The notes below the pieces were generated by a model that saw only the letters and a list, made by a program, of their open reading frames with translations, did no database searches and had not been told where the DNA came from. From Cryptomeria japonica (Eukaryota; Streptophyta; Pinopsida; Cupressales; Cupressaceae): DNA of 64,000 bases. Where the stretch lies: positions 171,886,361 through 171,950,360 of the forward strand of contig NC_081406.1 of NCBI RefSeq assembly GCF_030272615.1. The letters run 5' to 3'. Both the position numbers and the translations under genes were made by a program. The first letter of the stretch is position 1, and each line of letters begins with the position of its first letter. Below, piece after piece: positions 24,301 through 39,300 of this stretch.

Positions 24301-27300
24301 ACATATACCAACAATTCTACAAAAACTCTCCCTTTTACAAATGAGAGACAATGAGGTATATATAGAGTCTCATACAAAATGGATGGCCAAGATTAAGACT
24401 AAATCAAGGGCCAAGATCATGCCAACAAAACCCTAGAATCGCCCTAATTAGGGTTTACATAAAAAATGGTGCCACCAACATATGGCCCAATAGAAAGATA
24501 CCTAGTCATCAAATAGAGAATCTTCTAGAAGATTCCTCCCTGCATCTCTCTCTCTCCTAGCATACTCCAAGAATCTAGCCAATACAAAATCTAACTCCTC
24601 CATGGAAATGCTAGGTACGGTATCCTGCTGTAAATCAATCACATCCAATGCATCCGAGCAAGCATCCAAAGTGTTCTCCCAATCTGGCATGAGCTTTTGC
24701 GTATTATGGACATGAATCAACAAAGAGACCAAATCATCTATCTGACTCTTCTTCAAAGAGTCCAATTGACAAAAATACATAAGTTTCATCTTGTCTCTTA
24801 ATTCTGCTAAGTGTAAACCACTAGCCTCACTAACATCAACACCCAATAACTCCTCAATTGAGGCAACGATCTTCAACTGAATATCATGAATTGATCCTTC
24901 CATCTCTGTACAACTCAGCTGGGTTCTCTCATAAGTTGATTTCTTCATGGCCAATGAACAATACCGGCCATGGAAATCATATCTATCTCCACTGTGCACA
25001 ACATTCTCCTTGATTAGTGTGGACACGGGAATCTTCTTCAAAGCTCTAAGGCATGGAATAGTCTTCTCCTAAATAGGCCTGAATTCTTCCCAAACTCCCT
25101 CCAAATACTGGATTCTAAACATGGGCCCCGTTGTCCTGTCAAATGCCTGGACAAACTGAGTAAGGAAATCATCTGCCTGTTTCTTTGTACTTTCAATCCA
25201 TTTCTCCACCTCCGAGAGTGTATCTCTCGCTACCTCATAGTGTGAATGTAGTCCACGATCAACTGCAATAGGGGAAATAAGGGTGGGATTCTCACGCCTT
25301 ATCCCTACAATGTACTCTTTAAGTCTGATATTCTCTTCTTTGTACTTCTCCTTTTCTTCAATCTTTCTATCCAACCTCGCATTGATTGCCCTAAGGTTAT
25401 CACCAACCTCCTGAAATTCCTGCTCTCTTGTAGTACGACCAAGGGGAATCTGAAGTAATCTGGAAATCCATGGGAGTAGCAATGTGCGCCGTCAAACTTG
25501 CAATAGGAACAACCACCTGCGCAATCCGCATTCCTGTCTCATCTCTAGCTATGTGTGACAAAATCTCAGCTCTCTTAGGCTCTTTCTCTTTATTGCTCCT
25601 AGCTAAGTAGTCATCAATGTCATCAATAGGCTGTACCTCTATCATTTTCTTACTTTTCTCCATACTCTTCATCAGCCAATCAGGAATAGTGGCCATCTCT
25701 ATACCATCATCGAGACACATCTCTTGATCAAGCCCTCTCAATGCTGAGATAACATCATCATCATCGGGATTATTCCTAGTCAAATCATATACATCTTTTC
25801 CCAAACTAACCTCCAAAAGGACAGTAGGGGATCCCGACTGATCATCATCCTCATTAGGTGGAGCAGATGTGGCTGTGGCGTGTAAATCCTGAATATTCTC
25901 TGGTAGTATCACTGTGTTGGAACATTGCTCAGTCCCCTTGTTTTGTTTAGCCATTTCAACTTCCTTAATTGATGAGACATTGAGAGGTGGTGAATGAATG
26001 ATAGGTGAAGGAATGGTAGTCTTTTGTTTCTTCTTCTTGACCTCTTCAATCTTTTTCCCTTAAGCCTTGACTTCTCCTGGTGTGTTCTTCCTTCTCTTGG
26101 GAGCTTGACTCTCCTCGTCCGCATGAATCCAACATCACTGATAGTCCTCTGATCATCCTCGGAAGCGGATTCCTCCTGTTTCATCTTTTCATAAGTGAAG
26201 GAGACACCCATATCAACTAACTTATTCATCTAAATATCTACCCATGCTCGGGAGAAACTCAAGACCTCTCTCATCAATACATTCAAATCTATTTCTACTA
26301 ACTCTGACCAATTAGGCAATAAGATCGCCCTCTTCATTTCATTTTCATACTGTGGATGCGTATGATCCTTGCCATCTAACACCTGATTAGGAACGAGGAA
26401 AGTCCCTCATGAAATCCACTAACATTCTGGACCAAATTCTTCTCTTCACTGCCTGCTCGTCCATCAGGTTGGCCCAATAATCTTCTATGTCTACCTTGTG
26501 GATGAACTTTTCTCCCCCGATCCTTCCAACTTTCTTATCTGGATCAAACTTTTCTCTTCTCTTATATGTCGCAAATCGATAGATTGCAAGCTCCTTGCTC
26601 ACAGTGTTGGCGGCTAGGGCGGACTGGCAAACCTCCAATGTTTTTGCAACTGAAATATGAAATGTCATGCCTGTCCTGTGCTTCTCTTTCTGAATAGAAT
26701 CAAACTCCAGAAGCTGTCTCACCACTTCCAACAAGATCATTTTGTCGGAAGGATACCTAGGAAGCTTGTAGGGTTCGGATTGAAATCCATGAATCCTAAG
26801 GTATTTGAAAGTGGGAAACTGAATATACCACGATCCATATTTCTCTATCAGCTCCGTTGCCTCCTTGGATAACCTCTTGTGGACTCCACCTTGCAGCATT
26901 CGTGTGATATACATTCTGAATACATCATTCACTCTCTTATAATTTTCAATTCTATACATGTTTAGCTGTGGATAGCACTCATAACTCTTGAATTGTCCTT
27001 GTCCATTCCTGACTTCACCTTTGCATATCAATCCTTTGTATGTAACAAACCGTGCAAGCAGGTACACCAAGTAGGAAGTCATGGCGAATGACTTGGACCG
27101 CTCCACATTCCTCAACTGAAAGTCCAGATTGTCACTTATGATTCTAGACCAATTTATCAATGTTCCTTTTAGACAATCCTGGATGAAATAGAACATCCAT
27201 CCATCGTATATTGCACCCTATGGCATCCCCATCACTCGGTTAAGCAGGAATACTAAATCACTATATTCCTATTTGAAGTCTGTGCACATGAGTGTTTTGG

Positions 27301-30300
27301 GAGCCTTGGAATGATGAGTTCTAGGCTCAATCATCCACTCCTTATTCACCATGGTCTTGCACGCATCCATCTTCTTCTTGCATCGGTCTTCATATTCATT
27401 CTTGGTTATATCCTTCATGTCTGCTCCACGTGGAATTCCAAACACCTCAGCAATCGCATCCTCAGCAAGGTAGGCAACGATGGCACCCTTAGGAGTCTTG
27501 ATCATTCGGGAGCGAGGATCATAACATCGTGCACACTCCAGGATAAGCTCATTGCACTATATGGATTGCGGAAATCCAGCGGCCTGATAAATGCCACTCT
27601 TCATATTGTTCGCATAGGTTGGGGAAGGAATCTGGCTCCCAATTCCGAACATCCGCTTTCGCATCTGGTTCATGTTCGTGTTTGTAATCTCCTTCCATCT
27701 AGATGACATCTTGGATTCTTGATAGAATCCAGTCTCAAGTATCTTCTGTTGTTCTCTCCTTTCTTTGAGTCTAGACTTCGACATCGCACTTGTACGAAAC
27801 TTGAAGTTAGAACTTAGGAAAATATAATATTCTAGACAAAATTCCTGACTTCTTAATGATTTAGACTAATTTTTATATGGAAATCAGGAAAATAATCCAC
27901 ACTCTTGATAGATTTCAACAATTGAATACAAAATGTGACAAGGTTAGGGCATGAAATCCTCATGAAATTCATTAAAATCAATAATTTTCAGACCAAAGTC
28001 TGAAAACACCTCCTTATACCTAGAAATTATGCTCAAATTAGAGTGCAAAGGAGTATACCGGATCAACAATGACTAAGAAAAAGACACAAAATCATGTTTG
28101 AAGACACCTTCCGAAGTCAACAATGGCTGCCAGCAAATCTGAAGACAACCTGCAACTTACAAATTAATCTCTAAAAACATGTTGCAGTTACCCAAATATG
28201 CACAAACTTGATGAAAATCAGTTTTGATGACGAAAGCAATCATATCCAGGAATGTAGGTATGACTGGTAAAAGTTTAATCTTCTAAGGACAAGTCTGAAA
28301 ATGTATTGCTTCAGACTTGCCAGCACTTTGGAAAAGTGATTAAAATCCCTGGAAATGATCAAAAAATGAGTAACAAATGAGCTCCAAGCAAAATCGCCAA
28401 AAGTGACAGGTGGCTGGAAATGAAAATTTACTGAGGACAGCAGCCAACCAATGAAATTTGCAGACCTGCAACAGTTCTGAATAACTCTGAAAATGGACTG
28501 AAAGTGATCCCAATCAGCCTATAGGCAAAATCGCCTAAGGCACAAATGAACTGAAAATGCAACGTAGGTCTGAAAATGGATTTTCCAGCCAGCATGAAGG
28601 TGTAAGATCTTAGCAATGGAGGCAAAACTCAGGTCTGAAAACATCAATCAGCAAGCTCACAATAATGGCAGCATCACCCAAGGAGGAAAAATCACTAAAA
28701 TTGGAGGTGAAAATCTCCCAAACACAAAATCGCCTTCCTTCACAAAAATCACCAACTCTCCAAAAATCGATATCCCTCCAAAAATCGTGGCAAATATACT
28801 CCAATGGCAGCCACCAAAAAATCGCTAGGCTAGAAATGGAGGAAAAATGGCAATAAAATCAATCTTCAATTCAATGTGTCACTTGGACACTTCACCAAAA
28901 ACCGTCAGCTAGAGGAAAAATCGCCTTTGCATGCATACACTTGGCAAATATAATAATAAAATAATGCTGGGATCTCTCCTTTTAAACTTGCTTTCACCAT
29001 CAACTTTCACTATACAACCAATGTGGGATAAAAAACTTGCTCTTATACTTGCCTTGCAAAATTGATTTGCTTCTAGAAGGTTAAAATCATTAAATGTTCA
29101 TTGCAAATCATTTATTAATTGTTTTTTATTTTTTAAATAATCATTGCCTTTCATTAAAAAACAATTAAATGAGGTTCATTTTATTAAAATATTTCAAAAT
29201 TTAAATTAAAAATGGCCATTTGGGGAAAATCGATTTAAGTAGGGATAAAAAATAAATCCCATTAAAATCATTAAAAAATTGTCAAAATTATCCCCTTAAG
29301 GGAAAATCGATCCCAGTAGGGATAAAAATCCCTATCAAGATTCAAAATTCATCAATGTGCACAAAATTTGGGTCTAGGGGAAAATCGATCTCAGTCTGGA
29401 ATGAAAATTCCACTTAAAACTTCGTCATTCAACACAAAAATGCCCCTGGTGGAAAATCGACCCTAGTCTGGACATTGATCCGGACACAAAAATATTAAAA
29501 TCACTCGTAGTGGAAAATCGCCTAGGGTTTGGAATGAATATCTGCACAAAAATCCTCAAAATCTTGTCACAAAAAGGCTTGGTGGAAAATCGACCCAGGT
29601 GTGGAATCATCACAAACGTCATCCACAACCTTATCCATACTCCCAATGGAAAAACGAGGGTAGTCAGGACAAAATCCTAACACTTAGTCAAAATTATAGC
29701 ATCTTGGGGAAAATCGACCCTAGGATGGATTCTCAATGGTGGAAAAATGGGGCAAGTCTGGATTTTAGGGGAAATCCATGTCCATTTTGGATTTTGAGTG
29801 GGGGAAAATCATGACTAGTCAGGAATATGAGGGGAAAAGCACCTCTAGTATGAAATTTTGACCTTTAAACCCTTAGAATATGGATTTTCATCCAGAAAAT
29901 GATGATTTTTCCACTCAAAATCACTAGGAAACTTCAAAACTCAGTAAAACTCAACTGGACTTGGCAAATTTATCAAAAATTTGAGCGAAAATAAAGGAAA
30001 CCTATTGGGATAAAGTGCAAAATCAACTTGAATAACTCCCTGGGAGCAAGAAAACAACTCCAAAAGGTCCTGAAACACCTTAGCACTTTAAAATCACTGA
30101 CGTGGATGTTCAAAAACACGTTAACGCTCAGAAGGTTTATACTTAGACAAAATTAGGATCACTTAAAATCTCAACTTTACGTGCTTGATCCTATAACTTC
30201 AAATAAACCCTAAACGACACTAGGCATGATCAAAACTCTGAGACTCCGGCACTAGAAACTCAAAATTGCCCACTAAGCTGCCAAAACCCTAACCCAAACA

Positions 30301-33300
30301 ATGCGGAAAGCAGGAAAAGAGGGGGTCCCCATTAGCCATGGGGCGATGTGTGAAAAGGTCACAACAAGACTCAAATCGCAATCAACATGGTGGATTCGAC
30401 AACTTGTATTGAGGAACCCATCAGTGAGTCTGGAGCAATACTGGAAGAGTGACCTATCGCCAAGAAGGTTGAAGGAGTCACCATAGCAAGAATAGATCCA
30501 TATTTAACAACTTGTCTATTTGGCCCATTGGCTACAAAGATAAGACTTTATGAGGGCTCTAGGATAATGCGTGCTCCCTATTTCGGCAAAAGGAGGGGCT
30601 ACATAAGCCATGAATTGGATATAGATCCAGTAGTGAAGAAAGTGACAAACAAGAGGTAGAATGGCCCAAGTTTACTCTGAGGATGAAGGTGGTCCAAAGC
30701 TATGACCTATATTGATGGCAAAATGCTATATGGTAGTGGAAAGGTTAGGGTACAACGAGGTTGTAATTGAATATGCAAAGGTGTTAATGCGATAGCTATG
30801 GTCGGATCCTTCAGGCCAACATAGCAAATGGAAAATGTGTGAATGGCCTATCGGCCTTACACATTTACAAAGTCCGATTTAAGATGATCCTTACCGACTT
30901 TGTAACTTTTATTTGCATTTATATCTATCCCGCCACTCTTGAATAATAAGATGTGTTTATTATGATATAATTAATCGCTAACAAAAAGACGTGTTGATTA
31001 AATAAGAAGTCGGCTTTTGATATAAGTCGTGTTGGTTGATCAAGTCGTGGTGGGTATATAGATCCATTCGTTCGATCATCTTCAGCAATTCGAATCAATC
31101 ATCAAGCAGATTGTGTTCCTTCTATTGTAGATCGAAGTACATACATCCTACAGCAGTTCACATCATTCACTCAGCAGTCCGTTGATATATATCTACAGCA
31201 GATAGAAGACTATCTACAACAGTTTGTGAATCAACTAAAGAAGACCGATTTTCATAGCAGATTGTATATTCTCTATTGTGGATTTTTGCCATTCATATAT
31301 AGCTTCAAGTGTGAAACAAATTCTTTGTAAAGTCACTTGACATAGTTGAGATAATAAAGACATACTTCATTGCTGGGTTTTCCACCTTCAAGAGGAAGGT
31401 TTTCCCAGGGTACATTCTGTGCAATTGTGTTTGATTTTCTATCTATCTAATCTGATCACATAATTTAACATGGTATGAGAGCCACGGTGAAGTAAGATCG
31501 TGATCAGATTTTTCCACAACTAAGAAGTTTTCTCTCATCTCTCACCTTCAAGGAGAAACTTCAAAGCCTCGAAAATGGTGAACTGTCTTAAAGTTGAGGA
31601 TAGGTTGGAAGGCGCATCAAACTTCATCTCATGGAAGTTTAGAGTACTTATTGCACTTGAAGAAAATGATCTTCTTTAGTTTGTGGAGGATAAAGACTTA
31701 TCCCAGGCAGAAGATCAAGAGGAGAAACTTTAATTCAAGAAGAATGCCATAAAAGCAAAGAAGATATTGATCGACTTTGTGAGGGATCACTTAGTGCCTC
31801 TCATCTCCAAGATGACAACTGCGAGAGATATGTTCAAGACCTTGGAAGGTCTATATGAGATTAACAACACAAGTAGGGCTCTTGCATTGAGGCAACAACT
31901 TCATCAAGTAAAGATGGCAAAAGGAGAATTTGTCATGTCATTCTTCATGAAGATTTTAGAACTGAGGGATCAACTAAGTGCTATTGGGGATCTAGTGATT
32001 GATAAAGACCTTGTCATGTTGGCATTGAATGGCCTTCCTCATTCATGGGAGCCATTTATTCAAAGTATAAGTGGAAGATCCAAATTGCCTAAGTTTGATT
32101 GTCTTTGTGCGGATTGCATTCAAGAAGAATCAAGATTGGCGGCTAGGGGAATTGTCAAAGGTTCTTAAAATGATGACACTCATGTTCTTTCCACCCAATC
32201 TACCAAGAAAGGAAGGAATTGGAAGAAGAGCAACTTCAAAAGGAATAGAGATCAGAGATCAGATTCCACACTTGATTCAAAGAAGAAGAAGAAAGATCTC
32301 TCTCGCATCTAGTGCTTTAGGTGTGACAAGTTTGGTCACTATGCAAGGGACTGTTTGACAAGGCCTAAGCAACAAATGACAAACATTAATGAAGTCTCGA
32401 TTCAGAAGGAATCTGAAGATAACTCTAATGGATTCCTCTTCATATCTGCCTTATCAAGCAATGTTCCTACAGATAGTAATGCTTGGCTGATTGATAGTTG
32501 AGCTTCTAGACACATCATCGGCTATCGGGAGCATCTTTCAGATTTGGTGGAGAAGGAGTCTAATCTCCAAGTGATCATTGGAGATGATGCACGCTATTCT
32601 GTAAGAGGATTTGGTACTACATCACTCAACCTAGAATCTGGAGTCTCTCTTCACCTAAGTGATGTCTTATTCGTGTCGGGAATCAAGAGAAATCATGTGT
32701 CTATTTTAGCCTTGGAGGATAAGGGTTATCAAATTGCATTTTCAAAAGGGAGAGTTCTTGCATGGCCAAAGAACTCTAGCATCAAGACTGCTCGTGTGAT
32801 TGGGAATCGTCATGAGAGTTTGTATAAGCTCTCCACTCATCTTGTTCAAGCTCTTCTACATGATTCTTCCCGTTCCAACGAACTATGGCATAGAAGACTT
32901 GGGCATCTACATTTCAGGGCTCTTCCATCATTGGAGAAGATGGTTAAAGGTATTCCTAAACTCAGTCATGTACATGATGGTACTTGTAAAGGTTGTGCTA
33001 TGGGTAAAAATATTAAGAGTCCATTTCATAGTAGTGAAAGTAGGTCTAAAGAAGTTCTAGATCTTGTACATTCAGATTTATATTGTCCAATGTCAATTTC
33101 ATCCCTAAGTGGATTTTTGTATTATGTAACTTTCATAGATGACTACTCTAGGAAGACTTGGATTTATTTCTTAAGGTCTAAAGAGTCTGATGAAGTCCTA
33201 GGTAGATTTAAAGAGTTTAAAGCTCAAGTAGAAAACTTATCTGGGAAAAGATTTAAAGTTTTAAGGCCTGATAATGGAGGTGAGTACACCTTTGGTAGCT

Positions 33301-36300
33301 TTCGTGATTTCTGTATTGAGGCAGGGATCAAGAGGAAGTTTTGTGTCCCTTACAACCCTCAGCAAAATGGGGTTGCAGAAAGAAGGAACATATTTATTGT
33401 CGAAGATGCAAAAGCCATGATCCATGATCAAGGCCTTCGAACCTTTATTTGGGCAGAAGCTTCTAGAGTAACAGTGTATGTTCGGAACAAATGTCCTCAC
33501 TGGATGTTGCAGAATATGACTCCAGAAGAAGCCTTTTCAAGGATTAAGCCTGATGTAAGTCACTTGAGGATCTTTGGTTGTCTAGTGTATGTTCATATAC
33601 CCAAAGACAAAAGAGCCAAGTTGGAACTTTCTGGCAAGAGAGGAATTTTTGTGGGCTACAGTGAAACCTCTAAAGCCTACCATATTTACATTCTTGGTTA
33701 GAAGCAAATAGAAGTGAGCAGAGATGTTACATTTGAGGAAGATGTTGCATTCAGAAAATCTAACTGGTCTTGCATGGAGATAGATGATGAAAATCATGAG
33801 ACTCCTCAAGACATGGACATTGATCATACTACTGAGATTTAGAGGGAGTCCATTGAACTTGTAGCCAATGATGATCCAATTGAACCTTTAGATCCTACTG
33901 ATGGGCCTAGAGATATTGTTGTGAACCGGAAGAGACCTCTTTGGGCAAGAAACACTATGCAGGAGGCATAACAGTTTGCAGCTCCTAGAGGCACATTTAG
34001 AGAAAGTAAAAGACCACAAAGATTCTCTAGCTATGTTGCATTGATGTGTAATCTTATTGAGACTGAACCTTCTAGTGTTGAGGAAGCCTCAAAACAACAA
34101 GTATGGAAAGATGCAATGGATGAAGAGCATCAATCCATTATTAAGAATGATGTTTGGGATATGGTTCCTAGACCTGAGGGGAAGTTAGTTGTATCTTCCA
34201 AGCGGCTGTACAAGATTAAGCATGTAGCTGATGGAAGAATTGAGAAATACAAGTCTAGATTTGTGACTCGTGGTTTCTCTCAAAAACAAGGAATATACTA
34301 CGAAGAAACATTTGCTCCTGTCGCTCGCTATACTTCTATCAGGACCATCATTGCCATTGCAACAACTAAGATATGGAAGATGTAAAGACCAACTTTTCTC
34401 AATGGTGTGATTGAGGAAGAGGTCCACATTGAGCAACTTGAGGCTTCGTGGTTCATGGGAAAGAGTTTCATGTATGCAAATTCAAGAAAACTTTATATGG
34501 TCTTAAGCAAGCTCCTCATGCACGGTATGAAAGAATTGACAGATACTTAGTGGGTTTGGGTTTTTGCAAGATTGATGCTGATCCGTATCTTTATTTCAAG
34601 GTATTCAATGGTGAAATGTTGATCTTGATGCTATATGTTGATGACCTATTTGTTACTGGGGAAGATCATCTCATCCTTAGATGCAAGAAGGAGTTGACTT
34701 CAGAATTTGAGATGAAGGACCTAGGACTCATGCATTTCTTTCTAGGTTTGGAAGTAGGTTTGGAAGTATGGCAGATGCTTGATGAGATTATCCCGAGTCA
34801 AGGAAAATACACCATTGACATCTTGAAGAGATTTGGAATGTTAGATTGCAAGTCTATGTTTACACCGATGGAAATGAACTTGAAGAAATTTGAGGGAAGC
34901 TGCAGCTAGTTCAGATCTTGTGGATCCTACTATGTACAGGTAGTTGAGTGGATCCTTGATGTATCTAGTCAACACTAGACCAAATATCTGCTATGCAGTG
35001 AGTGCACTTAGTCAGTTCATGTGTGAACCAAGACAGATACATCTAGTTGTAGCCAAGCATATCTTGAGATACTTGTGTGGCACAGTTGGATATGGCTTGA
35101 AATATTCTTCCAGTGTGGACCTGAATCTAGAAGGCTATTTTGATTCTGATTGGGCAGGGACTGTTACTGATTGGAAGAGCACCTTTGGTTGTTGCTTCAG
35201 TTTGGGATCTGCTATGATTTCTTGGTGTAGCAGGAAGCAATCTTCAGTGGCATTGAGCACCACAAAGGCAAAATACATTGCAGCATGTGTGGCAACTTGT
35301 GAAGTAATATGGCTTCAGAAGCTCATTGCAAGATTTTTTGGACAATCCTTGGAGCCTACCACTATTCATTGTGATAACCAAAGTTGTGTGAAGTTTTCAT
35401 TGAATCCAGTATTCCATGACAAAACTAAGTATGTTGAGATCCAGTACCACTACATCAGAGATATGGTACAGAGGAATGCTGTTCAGTTGAAATACATTTG
35501 TATTGAGGAACAAACGACTGACATTCTCACCAAGCCTCTTTGCCAAAGTGAAGTTTGTGCATTTTTGAGACAAGCTTGGAGTCGTGGAGAATGAAGCCTT
35601 TGCTGAGAGGGAGTCTCAGCATCAGTGACTTCTTGAGATGTATGTTAATGCATTCTTCTCTGTGAGAGAGAAGTTTGAGGTGCAACCCCTTGTTAATGCA
35701 TTCTTCTTTGTGAGAGAAGTTTGAGGTGAAAGCCCTTGTTCCACCCTCTGGGAGTAGCCATGGTGGATGTCAAGTGAGAGACTCCATGACTTAACACTTG
35801 TGCTTATTCTCCCTCTGGGAGTAGCCATGGTGAACTTCATCACGTTGAGTGACTCTGTGATGAGCACTTGTGTTCATTTGCATTTCCATACATGGGAGTA
35901 GCCATGATGGACCCACCTCTGGGAGTAGCCATGGTGGATGTCACTATGTGACTTAGATATCGAGAAGGATTCCTCCCTAGCTAAGAGGGAGTGTTAATGT
36001 GATAGATATGGTCGGATCCTTCAGGCCGACATAGCAAATGGAAAATGTGTGAATGGCCTATCGGCCTTGCACATTCACAAAGTCCGATTTAATATGATCC
36101 TTAATGACTATGTAACTTATATTTGCATTTATATCTATCCCGTCACTCTTGAATAATAAGACGTGTTTATTATGATATAATTAATCCCTAACAAAAAGAC
36201 GTGTTGATTAAATAAGAAGCCGACTTTTGATATAAGTCGTTTTGGTTGATCAAGTCGTGGTGGGTATATAGATCCATTTGTTCAATCATCTTCAGCAATT

Positions 36301-39300
36301 CAAATCAATCATCAAGCAGATTGTGTTCCTTCAATTGCAGATCAAAGTACATACATCCTACAGCAGTTCACATCATTCACTCAGCAGTCCATTGATATTC
36401 ATCTACAGCAGATAGAAGACTATCCACAGCAGTTTGTGAATCAACTAAGGAAGACCGATTTTCATAGCAGATCGTATATTCTCTATTGTGGATTGTTGCC
36501 ATTCATATATAGCTTCAAGTGTGAAGCAAATTCTTTCTAAAGTCACTTGACATAGTTGAGATAATAAAGACATACTTCATTGCTGGGTTTTTCACCTTCA
36601 AGAGGAAGGTTTTCCAGGGTACATTCTGTGCAATTGTGTTTGATTTTCTATCTATCTAATCTGATCACTAAATTTAACAAAAGGAACACCACATACCACC
36701 CCCTCCATTACCTTGCACAAATAGGCTTTGGTGAGTTGTACACAATTTGCTAGACAACCCAACAATACAAGTGGAGAAGGTTAATTGGTATCAACAGTGT
36801 GGAGAGAGGTTTATTGATGGTCATCAAAAATTGGAAAAAGCTGTGACAACACCTTTGACCATCAATAATATTTTCGTTTTAGAATATATTGGTACCTATT
36901 ATGAACATGAATGATAGAAGAAACCATATGACTCATGTAAGTGGAGGCATGATAAAGAAATAAAAAAGCAAAAAATATGGAAAGCCGAAAGAGGAAAACA
37001 GAAAATGAGGAAGACAGTAAAAAGAAAAAGAAAAATATTATTAAAACAAAGAAAAAGAAAAATATTATTAAAACAGTGAAGTAAAAAAAATTAAAATATT
37101 GAAGTTGGAAAATATTAAAATATTGACTTTTAAAAAGTATAAAGTAGGGCTACATATTTTCTATATTGTATGACATAAGGTAGGAGCATATTATAAAGTG
37201 AAATTTATAAAGGAAAAATATCCAAGATTTTATAGAAGTGCCGATTATAAAGCAAATCCGAAAGGATCACTTGTTATATGGTGGTCAAAGGGAATTATTA
37301 TCGTATGACTACCTCAGTATTTCAATCGCACCATACGACAATCACATTTTATTCATTAGATTACAAGGAGTGATGCAAGGAAGGTCTCCACATTTGGTAA
37401 GTCTCTCATTGTATGGTTGCTCTCACTAGTTGGAAGATGACCCACTCAGATCGTATGGCTTTGCGATTCTAATGTACTGATGAGCACACACTTATACTAA
37501 GAGAGGGGGGGGGGGTATCAGTATAAGGTAATATTTTACTTTCTCAAAAAACTCAACAATCATCATAATATCAATCACACAATATCTCCAATTAGGAACA
37601 CAAGAACACAAGTTTTATGTGGAACCCCTTACGGGAGAAAACGATGACAAAATATTGCGTATATAAAATTCTCTTACAAAATTTGTAGGCACCAACCTTT
37701 TGGAGACACCAATCACTGCTTAGTTTTGCAGGCACCAACCTGTTGGAGACACCAATCCCCACTACTGAGAACCAACCTAGCGAGAGACACCATTCTCTTT
37801 TTTAGAGAGGCACCAACCTCTAACACAACACAACTTTTGTCTTCTTAACATTGCTTCTTCAAAGCATGAGAGTCTACTCACAAAATCTGCTATAAGTCCG
37901 CTCTTCGGTCTGCTCCAAACCTGCTATAGATTACCCCCAAAAATCTTTTGTAAGACTGTTCTTAAGTTAGCTCCAAATCTGCTCTTTGGTCTGTTCCAAA
38001 TCTGTTGTAAATCACCTTTAAAAATCTGCTATAAAACTCCTTGAAAGGTCTGATATGAATCTGCCTTAAATCACGTTGAAGATCTGCCTTAGATTCCGTG
38101 AAGGTCTGCTACAAATCTGCCTTAAGTCACCATGAAGGTCTGCCTTAACTTTCTCTTAGGTCTGCTCCGAATCTGCTATAGATCACCTCCAAAAGTCTGC
38201 TATAAATCTCCTTGAAAGGTCTGCTATAAATCTGCCGCTGAAGAATATACTTCTGCTCTAAATCTGAAAGAGGAAAATAGAAAATGGAGAAGACAGTAAA
38301 AAGAAAAAGAAAAATATTGTCAAAACAGTGAAGTCAAAAAATATTAAAACATTGAAGGTGGAAAATATTAAAATATTGACTTTTAAAAAGTATAAAGTAG
38401 GGCTACATATTTTTTATGTTGTATGACAAGGGAGGAGCAAATTATAAAGTGAAATTTATAAAGGAAAAATATCCAAGATTTTATACAAGTGCTGATTATA
38501 AAGCAAGGCTGAAAGGATCACTTGTTATTTGGTGGTTGAAGGGAATTATTATCGTATGGCAATCTCAGTATTTCAATCATACTGTACGACGATCACATTT
38601 TATTCATCAGTTTACAAGGAGCGACACAAGGAAGGTCTCCACATTTAGTAAGTCTCTCATTGTATGGTTGCTCTCACTAGTTGGAAGACGACCCACTTAG
38701 ATCATATGGCTTTGCAATTCTAACATACTGATGAGCACACACTTATACTAAGAAGGGGGGTGAATCAATATAAGGTAATCTTTTACTTTCTCAAAAACTC
38801 AACAATCATCACAATATCAATCACACAAGATCTCCAATTAGGAACACAAGAAGAACACAAGTTTTACATGGAAACCCTTACAGGAGAAAACAATGACAAA
38901 ATATTGCTTATATAAAATTCTCTTACAAAATTTGTAGGCACCAATCTATTGGAGACACCAATTCCTGCTTATCTTGTAGGCACCAACCTGTTGGAGACAC
39001 CAAACCCCACTATCGAGCACCAACCTAGCGAGAGGCACCAACCTCTAGCGCAACACAACTTTTGTCTTCTTAGCTTTGCTTCTTCAAAGCACGAGTCTAC
39101 TTCATAAAATCCGCTATAAGTCTGCTCTGCAGTCTGCTCCAAATCTGCTATAGATTACCCCCCAAAATATTCTCTGCTCTTAGGTCTGTTCCAAATCTGT
39201 TGCAAATCACCTTTAAAAATCTGATATAAAACTCCTTGAAAGGACTGCTATGAATCTGCCTTAAATCACGTTAAAGATCTGCCTCAGATCCCTTGAAGTT

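Larger units (their letters stand above)
23760..30366 (-). mobile_element. Element B: LTR-type element carrying a long unknown ORF
   Basis: On the minus strand it starts at 30366 with TGTTGTGACCTTTTCACACA. The same start and following order (GGGGACCCCCTCTTT, then TTAGGGTTTTGGCAG) occur on the plus strand at 58649, so this is a true repeat-family end. From that end it has a leader with a motif array (about 28.6-29.9 kb), then one long broken ORF (27784 to 24502), then a tail with a TATA-like site. No RT or integrase is visible. The low-coordinate end and any target duplication were not resolved; the value given is approximate. Confidence 0.7.
30782..36679 (+). mobile_element. Copia element C, full-length, decayed, TSD AAAGG
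   Basis: 5,898 bp flanked by a perfect 5-bp target duplication AAAGG (30777-30781 and 36680-36684). LTRs are 30782-31470 and 35992-36679, TGTTAATG ... TTTAACA. All copia domains are present in order but broken by stops and a frameshift. Closely related to Copia element D by protein sequence and by the tract CTAGCTAAGAGGGAG before the 3' LTR. Confidence 0.97.

Noticed and set aside
23500-30371. Target duplication AGACT for element B
   Set aside because: AGACT follows the end at 30366, but no copy directly before a TG was found on the other side; the left border stays open.
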